A program made the translations under genes and the position numbers. From Sphingomonadaceae bacterium 3R27E2-A (GTDB lineage: Bacteria; Pseudomonadota; Alphaproteobacteria; Sphingomonadales; Sphingomonadaceae), in contig SCNT01000014.1 of the NCBI GenBank assembly GCA_005503165.1, positions 40,831 through 104,830 on the forward strand: 64,000 nt of DNA, given 5' to 3'. This document shows positions 45,286 through 53,287 of this stretch, piece by piece (within the stretch, counting starts at the first letter, position 1; each line of letters opens with the position of its first letter). Below the pieces are notes generated by a model. The model did no database searches, was not told where the DNA came from, and was given only the letters and a program-made list of their open reading frames with translations.

Positions 45286-45897
45286 TCAGGACTGGCGGCC
45301 GGGATGCGCTGCGAGTGCGCGCGCATAGGCATTGGCCTCGCGCGCGCGCCGCTCATGATAGCCGAGCAGCAGGCTCCGCATCTCGGTCTGCGGTGCGGCA
45401 TCGACAATGGCCGCCTCGAGCAATTTATATTCAGCCTCGACATCGCCAAGGATCGCGGCGTCGAAATGCCGCGAGAACTGGAGCCGGTCACCGATTGCGG
45501 CGATGTTGGCGACGATCTCGGAGTTCGAAGATCGATCCGCCACCGCCAGGAACAGATCGGCGATCCGATCGGGATAGGGCTGATCGGCGCTCACCGGCGT
45601 TGCCAGCCGATTTGGCGCTGTCGCGAGCGCGGCGAGTTGCAGGACCAGGTGCAGCTCGAGCAGATCGCGAAACTCGGTCTCGGTAAGGCGGTGAACATGA
45701 AAGCCGTCGCCCGGCGTGAAGTCGACCATGCGCTCGCCATTGAGGCGGTAGAGACCGTCGCGTACCGGGGTCATGCTGACCCCGAGGTCATCGGCGAGAC
45801 GCGCGGCCTCGATTCTGGCACCAGTTGCCCATTCGCCTGTCATCAGCCGGCGCTTGATCGCCTCATAGGTCGGCTCGAACACGTGCGCGGGGCTCAT
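45286..45897 (-). CDS. GntR-family regulator
   Basis: A 203-residue regulator with an N-terminal winged helix (VFEPTYEAIKRRLMTGEWATGARIEAARLADDLGVSMTPVRDGLYRL) and a C-terminal FCD-like helical ligand domain (LLELHLVLQLAALATA, ADLFLAVADRSSNSEIV, LLLGYHERRAREANAYARAL). It is the last gene of a luxI-phyH-gntR string; its ATG overlaps the phyH stop by four bases. The ligand is unknown; position suggests control of the same unit or response to the PhyH product. Confidence 0.85.
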   Translation of the reverse strand: MSPAHVFEPTYEAIKRRLMTGEWATGARIEAARLADDLGVSMTPVRDGLYRLNGERMVDFTPGDGFHVHRLTETEFRDLLELHLVLQLAALATAPNRLATPVSADQPYPDRIADLFLAVADRSSNSEIVANIAAIGDRLQFSRHFDAAILGDVEAEYKLLEAAIVDAAPQTEMRSLLLGYHERRAREANAYARALAAHPGRQS

Positions 45898-46772
45898 GCG
45901 CCTGTCCTTTCGGTGGCGGCGAAGGTGGCGACCGCCTCGGCCTGGTCGGGACGCAGGGCATCGATCGCGCCGAGATGGGCGGGCCTTTCATCGGTCAGCA
46001 AGACCGAAGGGCATTGGCCTTCATAATTGCCGAGATTGGGGCGATGCTGCGCATAACCGGCGAGCGCAGCCAGTTCGGGCGGAAAATGCCGAGCGACCTC
46101 GGGGGGATAGGCGAGCCACAGATTTTCATAGGGCTTGAGCCAGCCGAGGCTGTAGCTGACGAGCACGCCGCGCCGGACTTCCTTGCTGAGGTTCGTTCCC
46201 GCGCCGTGTGCGGTCGATCCGAGGAAGCAGATCGCTGACCCCGGCTCGCATTCGGCGAATATCGGCTGGCCGAGATCGGTCTTTGCCATGCCCGCAGCCC
46301 CATGGCTGTTCGGGAAGATGCGCGTCGCGCCATTTTCTTTCGTGAAGGGCGTGAGCGGCCATAGGACATTGACCAGATATTCCTGGGCGCCATCGGCGCC
46401 GCGCCACATATCCTGATCGCGGTGCGGATATTGCCTGACTTCGCCCGGATGGATCTCGATTGCCTGGGTGAGGTTGAGCTGGATCCGGTCGCATCCCGTT
46501 CCGAGGATCGTCTCGACGGCGGGGAGGATGATCGGATTCAGCACCAATGCGGCCATATGCTGCGAGCGCTTGAGCAGGCTGCCGAACCGCTTGGTGCGGC
46601 AGCCGTAAAAATTGCCTTCGCAGAAGGGCGTCGCGGCGAAGATCGGGTCGAGATCCTTCGCCAGGGCGTGGACGCGGGCGATCGCCTCGTTGCGGACGAT
46701 GCAATAGCCGGTGCGGCGCAATTCCTCGACGAGCATCGCGCAAAGATCGGCTTCGGTGAGATCCTTCTTCAT
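45894..46772 (-). CDS. phytanoyl-CoA dioxygenase (PhyH) family oxygenase
   Basis: A 292-residue Fe(II)/2-oxoglutarate-dependent oxygenase. The metal triad is visible as His117 and Asp119 in QYPHRDQDMW and distal His189 in LGSTAHGAGTN, followed by a basic segment RRGVLVSYSLGW where 2-oxoglutarate would bind. It overlaps luxI upstream and gntR downstream by four bases each. A phyH gene next to luxI recurs in sphingomonads as far as I recall, but its substrate is unknown; it might modify the acyl-homoserine lactone or a related acyl group. Confidence 0.87.
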   Translation of the reverse strand: MKKDLTEADLCAMLVEELRRTGYCIVRNEAIARVHALAKDLDPIFAATPFCEGNFYGCRTKRFGSLLKRSQHMAALVLNPIILPAVETILGTGCDRIQLNLTQAIEIHPGEVRQYPHRDQDMWRGADGAQEYLVNVLWPLTPFTKENGATRIFPNSHGAAGMAKTDLGQPIFAECEPGSAICFLGSTAHGAGTNLSKEVRRGVLVSYSLGWLKPYENLWLAYPPEVARHFPPELAALAGYAQHRPNLGNYEGQCPSVLLTDERPAHLGAIDALRPDQAEAVATFAATERTGA

Positions 46773-47395
46773 AGCGCCGGCTCCCCGCCTTCCTCATATT
46801 TGAGCATGAGCGGCGCATAGGTCCCCGTTCGTTTCAGGCCGGGGAGCGTGTCTTCGTCGATCGTGATGTTGAACGCGACGATCCGGCAATTTGTATCTCG
46901 GTGGACGGGTCCCAGCGTGCGGCAAGCCCAGCCGAACTTGCTGATACTATGGTACCAGCCCGCCTCGGCGATCCCGGCATATTCATTTATCCCGTTGTTC
47001 AGCGCATAGTCGGCAATTGCGGTCACGAGCTGGTTGCGCGCGTCGCGGCGCTCGTCGGGCGTCTGCGCGGGGTCGAGGCAGAAGCGGCTTATCTCCCACA
47101 TACTGGTGCCGGTCGGCGGGCCATCGGTGCAGAGATGCGGATAGATGTCGCCGAGAAGGTGCGGCGCCGTGGTGGGCAGGAGCCGCGCCGAAGCACGATG
47201 ACGCAGATCGTGCGGGTCGAGCAGGATCAGATAACGAGCGTCGGGCGTGTCGAACTGATCCAGCTCGAAACGGCCGTCGAGGACGGGCAAATCCCATTTG
47301 AGCTGGTCGATGAAGACCTGCTTTCGCGCGGCAAACATGCCGCGCAGCGCGGCATCCCCGGGCGCGTCGGGCGCCCGCGTCGATTGTGCGATCAT
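46769..47395 (-). CDS. luxI: LuxI-family acyl-homoserine lactone synthase
   Basis: A 208-residue autoinducer synthase that joins an acyl group to S-adenosylmethionine-derived homoserine lactone. The invariant residues are present: Arg24, Phe28 and Trp34 (MFAARKQVFIDQLKWDLP), Asp46 and Asp49 (FELDQFDTPDARYL), Arg71 (SARLLPTT) and Glu101/Arg104 (MWEISRFCLD). Chain length cannot be predicted. A palindrome that may be a lux box lies 56-71 bases upstream, and luxR is the next gene upstream in the same direction. Confidence 0.94.
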   Translation of the reverse strand: MIAQSTRAPDAPGDAALRGMFAARKQVFIDQLKWDLPVLDGRFELDQFDTPDARYLILLDPHDLRHRASARLLPTTAPHLLGDIYPHLCTDGPPTGTSMWEISRFCLDPAQTPDERRDARNQLVTAIADYALNNGINEYAGIAEAGWYHSISKFGWACRTLGPVHRDTNCRIVAFNITIDEDTLPGLKRTGTYAPLMLKYEEGGEPAL

Positions 47396-47450
47396 GATGA
47401 TTCCTTGGCTGTGGAGCCGGAATCAGACCATCGATCCTTTGCGGCCGCCA

Positions 47451-47466
47451 TGCCCATTTCTGGGCA
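47451..47466. promoter_or_regulatory. candidate lux box upstream of luxI
   Basis: A perfect inverted repeat, TGCCCA and TGGGCA with a TTTC centre, lies between the luxR stop and the luxI start. Its size and position fit a LuxR-type operator controlling luxI-phyH-gntR. Confidence 0.5.
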
Positions 47467-47492
47467 AGGATTTTGCGATTATGCGTGGCGCG

Positions 47493-48254
47493 TCAGTTCG
47501 GGCGCCACCAGTCGTAGATGTCCGAGAAGCCGATCAGCCCGTCGAACAGCGCGCACAGGATCAGCATCGAGCGGCAATGCACCGAATAGCGCTCGCGCGC
47601 CATCTTGAGGTGGCGCACGACCGTCTCTTCGCTGATCCCGAGAATATCGGCGATCTCGCCGGCGGTCTTGCCGCGCGCCGACCAGAGCACGCATTCGCGT
47701 TGCCGTTCGGTAAGTATCGGGCGTGGCCGTAAAGGAGAGGAGCCGATCAACTCACGCGCCGAAGCGATGGCGATCGCGCCGAGGATTTCGGCGGCGTGGA
47801 GCATGTCCGCCGGAATGTCCGCGTGCGGACGGACTGCGAAGGAACAGGTTCCCGATGCCTCGCCGGGCAGATGGCGAGGAACCGTGAAGCCGTCACCGAC
47901 GCCGCTATCGCGCGCCACCGACAGCAATTGGCGGTCGCCGCGGCTCAGCGGAATATAGCGATCGACGTGGCGCCATTCGAAGCCGGTCAGCGATCGCTCG
48001 CTAGCGCGGCGGATCGGATCGGTTCCGCTGAGATCGAAGCCGACATAGACCTTGGCCCAGGCGTCGGGATAATTGTGCACGAGAATCGACGCCGGTTCGC
48101 CGGTTCCGCGCCGATCGAAAGCAAGCGCGAAATGGTCGAACCCCATTCGGCCCGCAGCCTTGGTCAGTGCGGCAAAGAGCTGCTCTTCTCTGTCTGCTCC
48201 TGTAAATTCCTGTGCGAGTTCCTCTGTCAGTTGATAATGCTTCACATCGTTCAT
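47493..48254 (-). CDS. luxR: LuxR-family quorum-sensing regulator
   Basis: A 253-residue regulator. The N-terminal autoinducer-binding domain (GFDHFALAF, NYPDAWAKVYVGFDLSGTDPIRR, FEWRHVDRYIPLS) keeps the aromatic/Asp pattern of the acyl-homoserine lactone pocket. The C-terminal GerE helix-turn-helix is LTERQRECVLWSARGKTAGEIADILGISEETVVRHL. The start MNDVKHYQL is preferred over a longer form. It lies directly upstream of luxI in the same orientation and is its likely partner. Confidence 0.92.
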   Translation of the reverse strand: MNDVKHYQLTEELAQEFTGADREEQLFAALTKAAGRMGFDHFALAFDRRGTGEPASILVHNYPDAWAKVYVGFDLSGTDPIRRASERSLTGFEWRHVDRYIPLSRGDRQLLSVARDSGVGDGFTVPRHLPGEASGTCSFAVRPHADIPADMLHAAEILGAIAIASARELIGSSPLRPRPILTERQRECVLWSARGKTAGEIADILGISEETVVRHLKMARERYSVHCRSMLILCALFDGLIGFSDIYDWWRPN

Positions 48255-48509
48255 CGGCCGCCGGCGCGTTCCCGACCCGCTCGCCTGCGGTCCGCTCCAA
48301 CTATCGCCGCGAACCTTTTCCATTTCGGCGCGGGCGAACGGGGGAATTTCCGACGGGTCCTCACGCCCTGTCCGACCGCTGTTCCCGCAGCCCGGCGCAT
48401 GGCGATCGATCGGTCAGCGAGATGTAACAGGTTGATAATCCGGGTAAAGGGCTTGGATCTGACAATCGGACCCGCTTCTGGATCTATTCCGGCTGCACAC
48501 CGCCCGTTT

Positions 48510-49160
48510 TCAGAGCAGTGATGGCGCATCCGCGGGCGGCGCCTTGCGGCTGAACCAGGGTACTTCGGTGCGCTCGACGGCGAGGCGATCGGCGGGATAT
48601 TTTGCGACCAGCGCCATCGCCTCTTCGGCAGGCGCATAAAGCCAGGCATCATGATCTTCGGGGTGCAGGATGACCGGCATGCGATCATGGATGTGGAACA
48701 GTTCCTCGGTCGCATCGACCATCACGCCCGTATAGCAATCGCCCCATTCGTCGGTCGGCCGCCAGAGACCCGCCCATGCGGCGAGCGGCTGGTCGGTCAC
48801 GCTGATCCAGGTTCGCGTCATCTTGCCCTTCTCGCCTTCGGCTTCGGCGAAGGAGGTGAAAGGGATGAGGCAGCGATGTGCGGGGCTGGTGAACCAGGGG
48901 CGCCAGAAGGACATCAGCTTGTCGTCGCGCGCATTGTTGACCGGCTTCGGCTTGCTGGTCGGTTTCATATGTTTGAGGCGCACCGGGAAGCCCCAGGTCA
49001 TGGCCTGAAGAACGCGTTCGCCGCCGTCCTGCCTCACCACGAAACCCTGTCCGCCGGGATAGACATCGCCGGGCGAGGCGTTGGTGGCCTGCGGCCGGCG
49101 CGATTTAAAATAGGATGCCACCTCGTCGACCGTCGAATTCAGCGTCACCAGGTTGCACAT
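48510..49160 (-). CDS. SRAP/HMCES (YedK-type) abasic-site protein
   Basis: A 216-residue SOS-response-associated peptidase. Cys2 (after Met removal the N-terminal nucleophile that crosslinks abasic DNA), the NNARDD motif (about 75-80), the active-site Glu in FTSFAEAEG, and the terminal His in HIHDRMPVIL are all present. It protects abasic sites in single-stranded DNA. A second, degenerate copy lies 14 bases downstream. YedK genes are often carried on plasmids and integrative elements, which matches the module that follows. Confidence 0.92.
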   Translation of the reverse strand: MCNLVTLNSTVDEVASYFKSRRPQATNASPGDVYPGGQGFVVRQDGGERVLQAMTWGFPVRLKHMKPTSKPKPVNNARDDKLMSFWRPWFTSPAHRCLIPFTSFAEAEGEKGKMTRTWISVTDQPLAAWAGLWRPTDEWGDCYTGVMVDATEELFHIHDRMPVILHPEDHDAWLYAPAEEAMALVAKYPADRLAVERTEVPWFSRKAPPADAPSLL

Positions 49161-49174
49161 CGGGCGGCCCTCCG

Positions 49175-49684
49175 TCAGGCCGCTCCGAGTAGGTCGTCGA
49201 AATTCTGCTGGATCGGCGGCGTGATCCTGAAGCTATCCTTGGGGAAGGGCCGCAGCAAGTCCAGCGGTGGACGCTTTCCCATCAACCAGTCGAAGAGATC
49301 GTCAGGATGAACCACCCCGACATGGCGGTCCTTATGATGCGCAAGATCGGCATAGGCGGGGACGGTGAGCGCCGCGAAACTGTCGGGCCAATCGCGGTTC
49401 CCGGGGCGCCAGGTCGCCGCGATGCATAGGAAAGGTTCGCCGATGAGGCTCGCCGAATAAACTGTGCGTCCCCGTTTCACCAAACCGAACTCATTGGCAA
49501 GCAGCAGGCACGGGCGGTCGATGATCGCGGTCTCGGACTTGAGCAGCGGAATCTGAAAGATGTCGGGATTGTGAGACGGCAGGCCCCAGTGGAGCTCCTT
49601 CTCACGCTCCTGCTGTCCATCCCAGATGATCACGCGATGGCTCTTGCCAATGCCCACAAGGGCGTCGTCATTCTCGATGTCCAT
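49175..49684 (-). CDS. degenerate SRAP-like protein
   Basis: A 169-residue protein (start MDIENDDALVG) whose order of motifs parallels SRAP proteins (HWGLPSHNPD, GEPFLCIAATWRP, LTVPAYADLAHHKDRHVGVVHPDDLFDWL) but without Cys2 and without NNAR. It would therefore not crosslink DNA in the known way. It is adjacent to the complete SRAP gene in the same direction. A regulatory or structural partner of that protein is only a guess. Confidence 0.7.
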   Translation of the reverse strand: MDIENDDALVGIGKSHRVIIWDGQQEREKELHWGLPSHNPDIFQIPLLKSETAIIDRPCLLLANEFGLVKRGRTVYSASLIGEPFLCIAATWRPGNRDWPDSFAALTVPAYADLAHHKDRHVGVVHPDDLFDWLMGKRPPLDLLRPFPKDSFRITPPIQQNFDDLLGAA

Positions 49685-49695
49685 CGGACGGTCTC

Positions 49696-50025
49696 CTAGG
49701 CCCGGAAGCGGCTCAGCGCGCGCTTCCATTCACGTTCGTCGGGCATGGGCAATTGAATATCGTCCTTGCTCGGTTGGACCAGTTCGAGCCGGATCGGCCG
49801 AACGCGTTTGCCGGTCCGTGCCTTGCAGCGCGCGCACCAGAATTTTTCGCGCGCCTTGCCAAGATCATCGTCCCACATCTTGCGCTGGAACTTCCACCAC
49901 AGACCATAAGGATCGAAGGTCGCGCTATGGCCGCAGCGGCACACCGGCCTGACCGCCTGATACCATGCCGCGGCCTCGAACAGATGCGTTGCGCGCCGCC
50001 CACCTTCTCTGGTCCAGCCGCCCAC
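49696..50025 (-). CDS. small zinc-ribbon protein of unknown function
   Basis: A 109-residue protein that starts at a GTG. It has two cysteine pairs, CRCGH and CARCKA, about 37 residues apart, suggesting a treble-clef or zinc ribbon, and many Trp and basic residues (WWKFQRKMWDDDLGKAREKFW). It sits between the SRAP-like gene and a DUF6771-type gene with gaps of 1-11 bases, so it is part of the same operon. No function recognised. Confidence 0.65.
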   Translation of the reverse strand: MGGWTREGGRRATHLFEAAAWYQAVRPVCRCGHSATFDPYGLWWKFQRKMWDDDLGKAREKFWCARCKARTGKRVRPIRLELVQPSKDDIQLPMPDEREWKRALSRFRA

Positions 50026-50026
50026 G

Positions 50027-50218
50027 TCACAGCGAAAGCCCGAGCTGGTCGATATGCGCGGGCTCGGGGCTTCCACCCACGCTTTCGGCGATGACGCGGG
50101 CAAGCTCGAACGCCGCTTCGACGCGCATGTGACTTGTAGGTGCGGTGAGGCCCACGCGCGCCCAGCCGGGAGCGGCAAGCAGGGTTTCTGCGACTCGGGC
50201 GGTATCGATTCTGTCCAT
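50027..50218 (-). CDS. DUF6771-type small protein
   Basis: A 63-residue protein, MDRIDTARVAETLLAAPGW at the start followed by LTAPTSHMRVEAAFELARVIAE, a pattern I associate with DUF6771, common on sphingomonad mobile elements. A start two codons earlier is possible. The stop is one base from the GTG of the zinc-ribbon gene. Function unknown. Confidence 0.7.
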   Translation of the reverse strand: MDRIDTARVAETLLAAPGWARVGLTAPTSHMRVEAAFELARVIAESVGGSPEPAHIDQLGLSL

Positions 50219-50456
50219 GCCCATATGAGAACATAGGAAGAACAACATGGCAAGCCCACTGCGCACGGCTGGGCCCGCCCATGATCCTCGGTCCCGCGGC
50301 GGCAGGCCGCCGCGAGCGAGCGCGGGGGTTGCCGGGCCGCGTGGCGGACGGAGTGCGGCGAGAGAGGCTTGCTGCCGGTCCCCCGCGGAGAACCGAAATG
50401 ACGCATTATGCAAAGCCCCACCGCCACGGCGGCAAATTCACCGGAAGGATCGCAGC

Positions 50457-50858
50457 ATGAAACTGCTCACTGCGGAAATCGCAGCCGCGCTCGCCGCCAA
50501 TGCTGCCGCGCGGCACGACGCGATCGCGCGCGGCGCGCGCGAGCCCGATCCCAGACCTGTCGTGCGCTTCTTCAGCCCCGTCGGCGCCGCGACCTGGCTT
50601 GCAACCGAGGTCGATGCCGACGGCATCCTGTTCGGCCTCGCGGACTTGGGGTTCGGATGCCCCGAACTCGGAAGTTTCTCGCTTGCCGAACTCGAGGGGG
50701 TGCGCCTGCCCTTCGGGCTCGGCATCGAGCGCGACCTTCACTTCGAGGCACGCCATCCCCTGTCGGTCTATGCCGAAGCGGCGCGCGCGGCGGGCTCGAT
50801 CATCCTTGGCGAGCAGCGCCTGCACGCAGCGGCGCGCCGGCTTTCGGCGCGGGGCTGA
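50457..50858 (+). CDS. DUF2958 domain protein
   Basis: A 133-residue protein with the DUF2958 pattern: PDPRPVVRFFSPVGAATWLATEVDADGILFGLADLGFGCPELGSFSLAELEGVRLPFGLGIERDLHF. A ribosome site, GGAAGGA, is six bases upstream. The family is found almost only on plasmids and integrative elements and has no known function. It is divergent from the DUF6771 string and precedes the ParB-like gene. Confidence 0.85.
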   Translation: MKLLTAEIAAALAANAAARHDAIARGAREPDPRPVVRFFSPVGAATWLATEVDADGILFGLADLGFGCPELGSFSLAELEGVRLPFGLGIERDLHFEARHPLSVYAEAARAAGSIILGEQRLHAAARRLSARG

Positions 50859-50981
50859 GGCCGCGGACTTGTTCGGGGCCGCCGGTGGCGGCCCCGTTCG
50901 AGGAAGAGGGAAGCCGGGGCTTCGTGACGGGTTTCAGGAGCCGGGAGAGTGTCTCGCGGCGGCCCGTCATGGAGAAGGCCC

Positions 50982-53066
50982 ATGGCCAAATCGCTTCCGA
51001 AAATCACCCTCGCCCCGTCGCGCGACATTCCCCTCGACCGCCTGCGCCTGTCGCAGGCCAATGTGCGGCGCGTGAAGGCGGGGGTATCGATCGACACGCT
51101 GGCGGCCGACATCGCGCGCCGCGGATTGCTCCAGAGCCTCAACGTGCGGCCGCTGCTCGATGGCGAGGGGCAGGAAACGGGGGAATTCGAAATTCCAGCC
51201 GGAGGCCGGCGCTTCCGCGCGCTCGAACTGCTGGTGAAGCAGAAAAGGCTCGCGAAGGACGCGCCGATCCCCTGTGTCGTGGGCGGTGCGGCCAATGACA
51301 TACTCGCCGAAGAGGACAGCCTCGCCGAAAACAGCTTTCGCGAGGCACTGCATCCGCTCGACGAATTTCGCGCGATGCAGGCGATGGTCGAGAAGGACGC
51401 CGGCATCGAGGCAATCGCCGCGCATTTTCACACCACGCCCGCCGCGGTGCGGCAGCGGCTGAAGCTCGCCGGCGTCTCGCCGAAGCTGCTCGAGCTCTAT
51501 GCCGATGAGGCGATGACGCTCGATCAGCTCATGGCCTTCACCATCGCCGAGGACCATACGCGGCAAGAAGAGGTCTGGGACCAGCTCGAACATAGCTTCA
51601 ACAAGTCGGCGACCTGGATCCGCCAGAAGCTCACCGAGAACAGCGTTCGCGCGGGTGACAAAAGGGCGCGCTTCGTCGGTCTCGACACCTATCTCGAAGC
51701 GGGCGGCAGCATCGCGCGCGACCTGTTCGAATCCGATGGCGGCGGCTGGCTCACCGACCCCGCACTTCTCGATCGGCTTGTCGATGCCAAGCTGAAGGCC
51801 GAGGGCGCGCGCATCCTCGCCGAGGGCTGGAAATGGGTGACGACCGCGATCGACCTGCCGTGGGACGCAACGCGCGGGTATCGCGAGATCGACCGCGAAG
51901 AGGTCGCGATGACCGAAGCCGAAGCGACGCGCGTCGCCGAGCTTGAAGCCGAAGGCGAGGAACTCGGCGATGAATGGGCCGATGCGCACGACGTGCCCGA
52001 CGAGGTGCATGCGCGGATCGAGGCGATCGATGCCGAACTCGGTGCTTTGGTCGACCGGCCGCTGATCTTCGATCCCGCGGACATGGCGGTGGCGGGCGCA
52101 TTCGTCTCGCTCGACCGCGATGGGTCGGTGCGCGTCGAGCGCGGCTTCGTGAAGCCCGAGGATCAACTGCGTGATGGACTCGGCAGTGACAGCGCGTCGG
52201 AGCCGGGCGATACGGCGCGCTCCACTGGCCGCGGCGACGGCGAACCGAAGAAGGCGCAGGATGACGCCGAAGGAGCTGAGGAACCGGGTGCGCTGCGCCC
52301 GCTCCCCGACCGTCTCGTCTCGGACCTCACGGCTTGGCGCACCCTCGCGCTGCAGGACAGGGTCGCGCAAGACCCGGCGCTCGCCTTCGTCGCCGTTCTC
52401 CACGTCCTCGTGCTGGGCTGCTTCTACAGCTTCAGCCGCGAGAGCTGCGTCCAGATCGCGGCGAATCGCGTCTCCTTTTCCAATGCCCCTGCCGGTTTGC
52501 GCGATTGCGCGCCCGCGCAGGCGATCGACGCGCGCTCGGGGGCATGGAAGGCGCGGCTGCCGCAGTCGGATAAGGAAGTGTGGAGCTTTCTGCTCACCCT
52601 CGATGGGGAGGAGCAGTCGCAGCTCCTGGCGCATTGCGGCTCGCTCTGCGTCAACGCCCAGGCCGAGGTCGTTCCCAAATATGACAATGGCCGCATCTCG
52701 GCGCATGGCGTCGAGCGCCGGATCGCCCACAGCCATGTCCTCGCGCTGGCCGCGGGGCTCGATGTGCATGGCGCGGGGTGGCGGCCGACCGCGGCAGGCT
52801 ATTTCAGCGGTGTGACCAAGCCGCAGATCCTCGCCGATGTCGCCGAGGCGCGCGGCGACGAAGCTGCCCGCATGATCGGCCATCTCAAGAAAGCCGATAT
52901 GGCCCGCGAGGCCGAACGGCTGGTCGAAGAAACGACCTGGCTCCCGGCGCCGATGCGAACGCCGGGTCTGGACGACATCGATCCGGACGGCGGTGAAATG
53001 GCGGTACCCGCCGATGCCGACGAGGGCGATCCCTGCGACGCCGAGCTGCCCGTCGCGGCGGAGTGA
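50982..53066 (+). CDS. large ParB/Srx-domain plasmid-type protein
   Basis: A 694-residue protein. The N-terminal ParB/sulfiredoxin-fold domain has IPLDRLRLSQANVRRVKAGVSIDTLAADIARRGLLQSL, IPAGGRRFRALELLV and EDSLAENSFREALHPLDEFRAM, followed by a KorB-like helix-turn-helix region (IEAIAAHFHTTPAAVRQRLKLAGVSPKLLELY). The remaining 450 residues are an acidic linker and a long alpha-helical domain without a name I know. No parA is adjacent, so it is more likely an accessory DNA-binding or nuclease-like factor than a partition protein. The start at 50982 has GGAGAAGG upstream. Confidence 0.85.
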   Translation: MAKSLPKITLAPSRDIPLDRLRLSQANVRRVKAGVSIDTLAADIARRGLLQSLNVRPLLDGEGQETGEFEIPAGGRRFRALELLVKQKRLAKDAPIPCVVGGAANDILAEEDSLAENSFREALHPLDEFRAMQAMVEKDAGIEAIAAHFHTTPAAVRQRLKLAGVSPKLLELYADEAMTLDQLMAFTIAEDHTRQEEVWDQLEHSFNKSATWIRQKLTENSVRAGDKRARFVGLDTYLEAGGSIARDLFESDGGGWLTDPALLDRLVDAKLKAEGARILAEGWKWVTTAIDLPWDATRGYREIDREEVAMTEAEATRVAELEAEGEELGDEWADAHDVPDEVHARIEAIDAELGALVDRPLIFDPADMAVAGAFVSLDRDGSVRVERGFVKPEDQLRDGLGSDSASEPGDTARSTGRGDGEPKKAQDDAEGAEEPGALRPLPDRLVSDLTAWRTLALQDRVAQDPALAFVAVLHVLVLGCFYSFSRESCVQIAANRVSFSNAPAGLRDCAPAQAIDARSGAWKARLPQSDKEVWSFLLTLDGEEQSQLLAHCGSLCVNAQAEVVPKYDNGRISAHGVERRIAHSHVLALAAGLDVHGAGWRPTAAGYFSGVTKPQILADVAEARGDEAARMIGHLKKADMAREAERLVEETTWLPAPMRTPGLDDIDPDGGEMAVPADADEGDPCDAELPVAAE

Positions 53067-53287
53067 GCCATCCGGGCGGGGGCGCATGCCCCCGCCGGAT
53101 CTTCTTCACGGCGCAGCGGTGCCCGGGAAAGTCGGCCTTTGACGGCTTGAGGCGACACGAGGCCAGTCACGGCTCTCGGTCCGGACGCTGACCCCCGACC
53201 CTCGCTAATCCTGCGCCACCCCATCAGCAATGCAGCCCGCGATCGCGCCTCTTCGGGGCATGCGCGCGGCTGCGCGGAGTCCCATCC

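Noticed and set aside
50247..50456. N-terminal extension of the DUF2958 gene
   Set aside because: The extension is Arg/Pro-rich junk-like translation, and the family start follows a clear GGAAGGA site at the downstream ATG.
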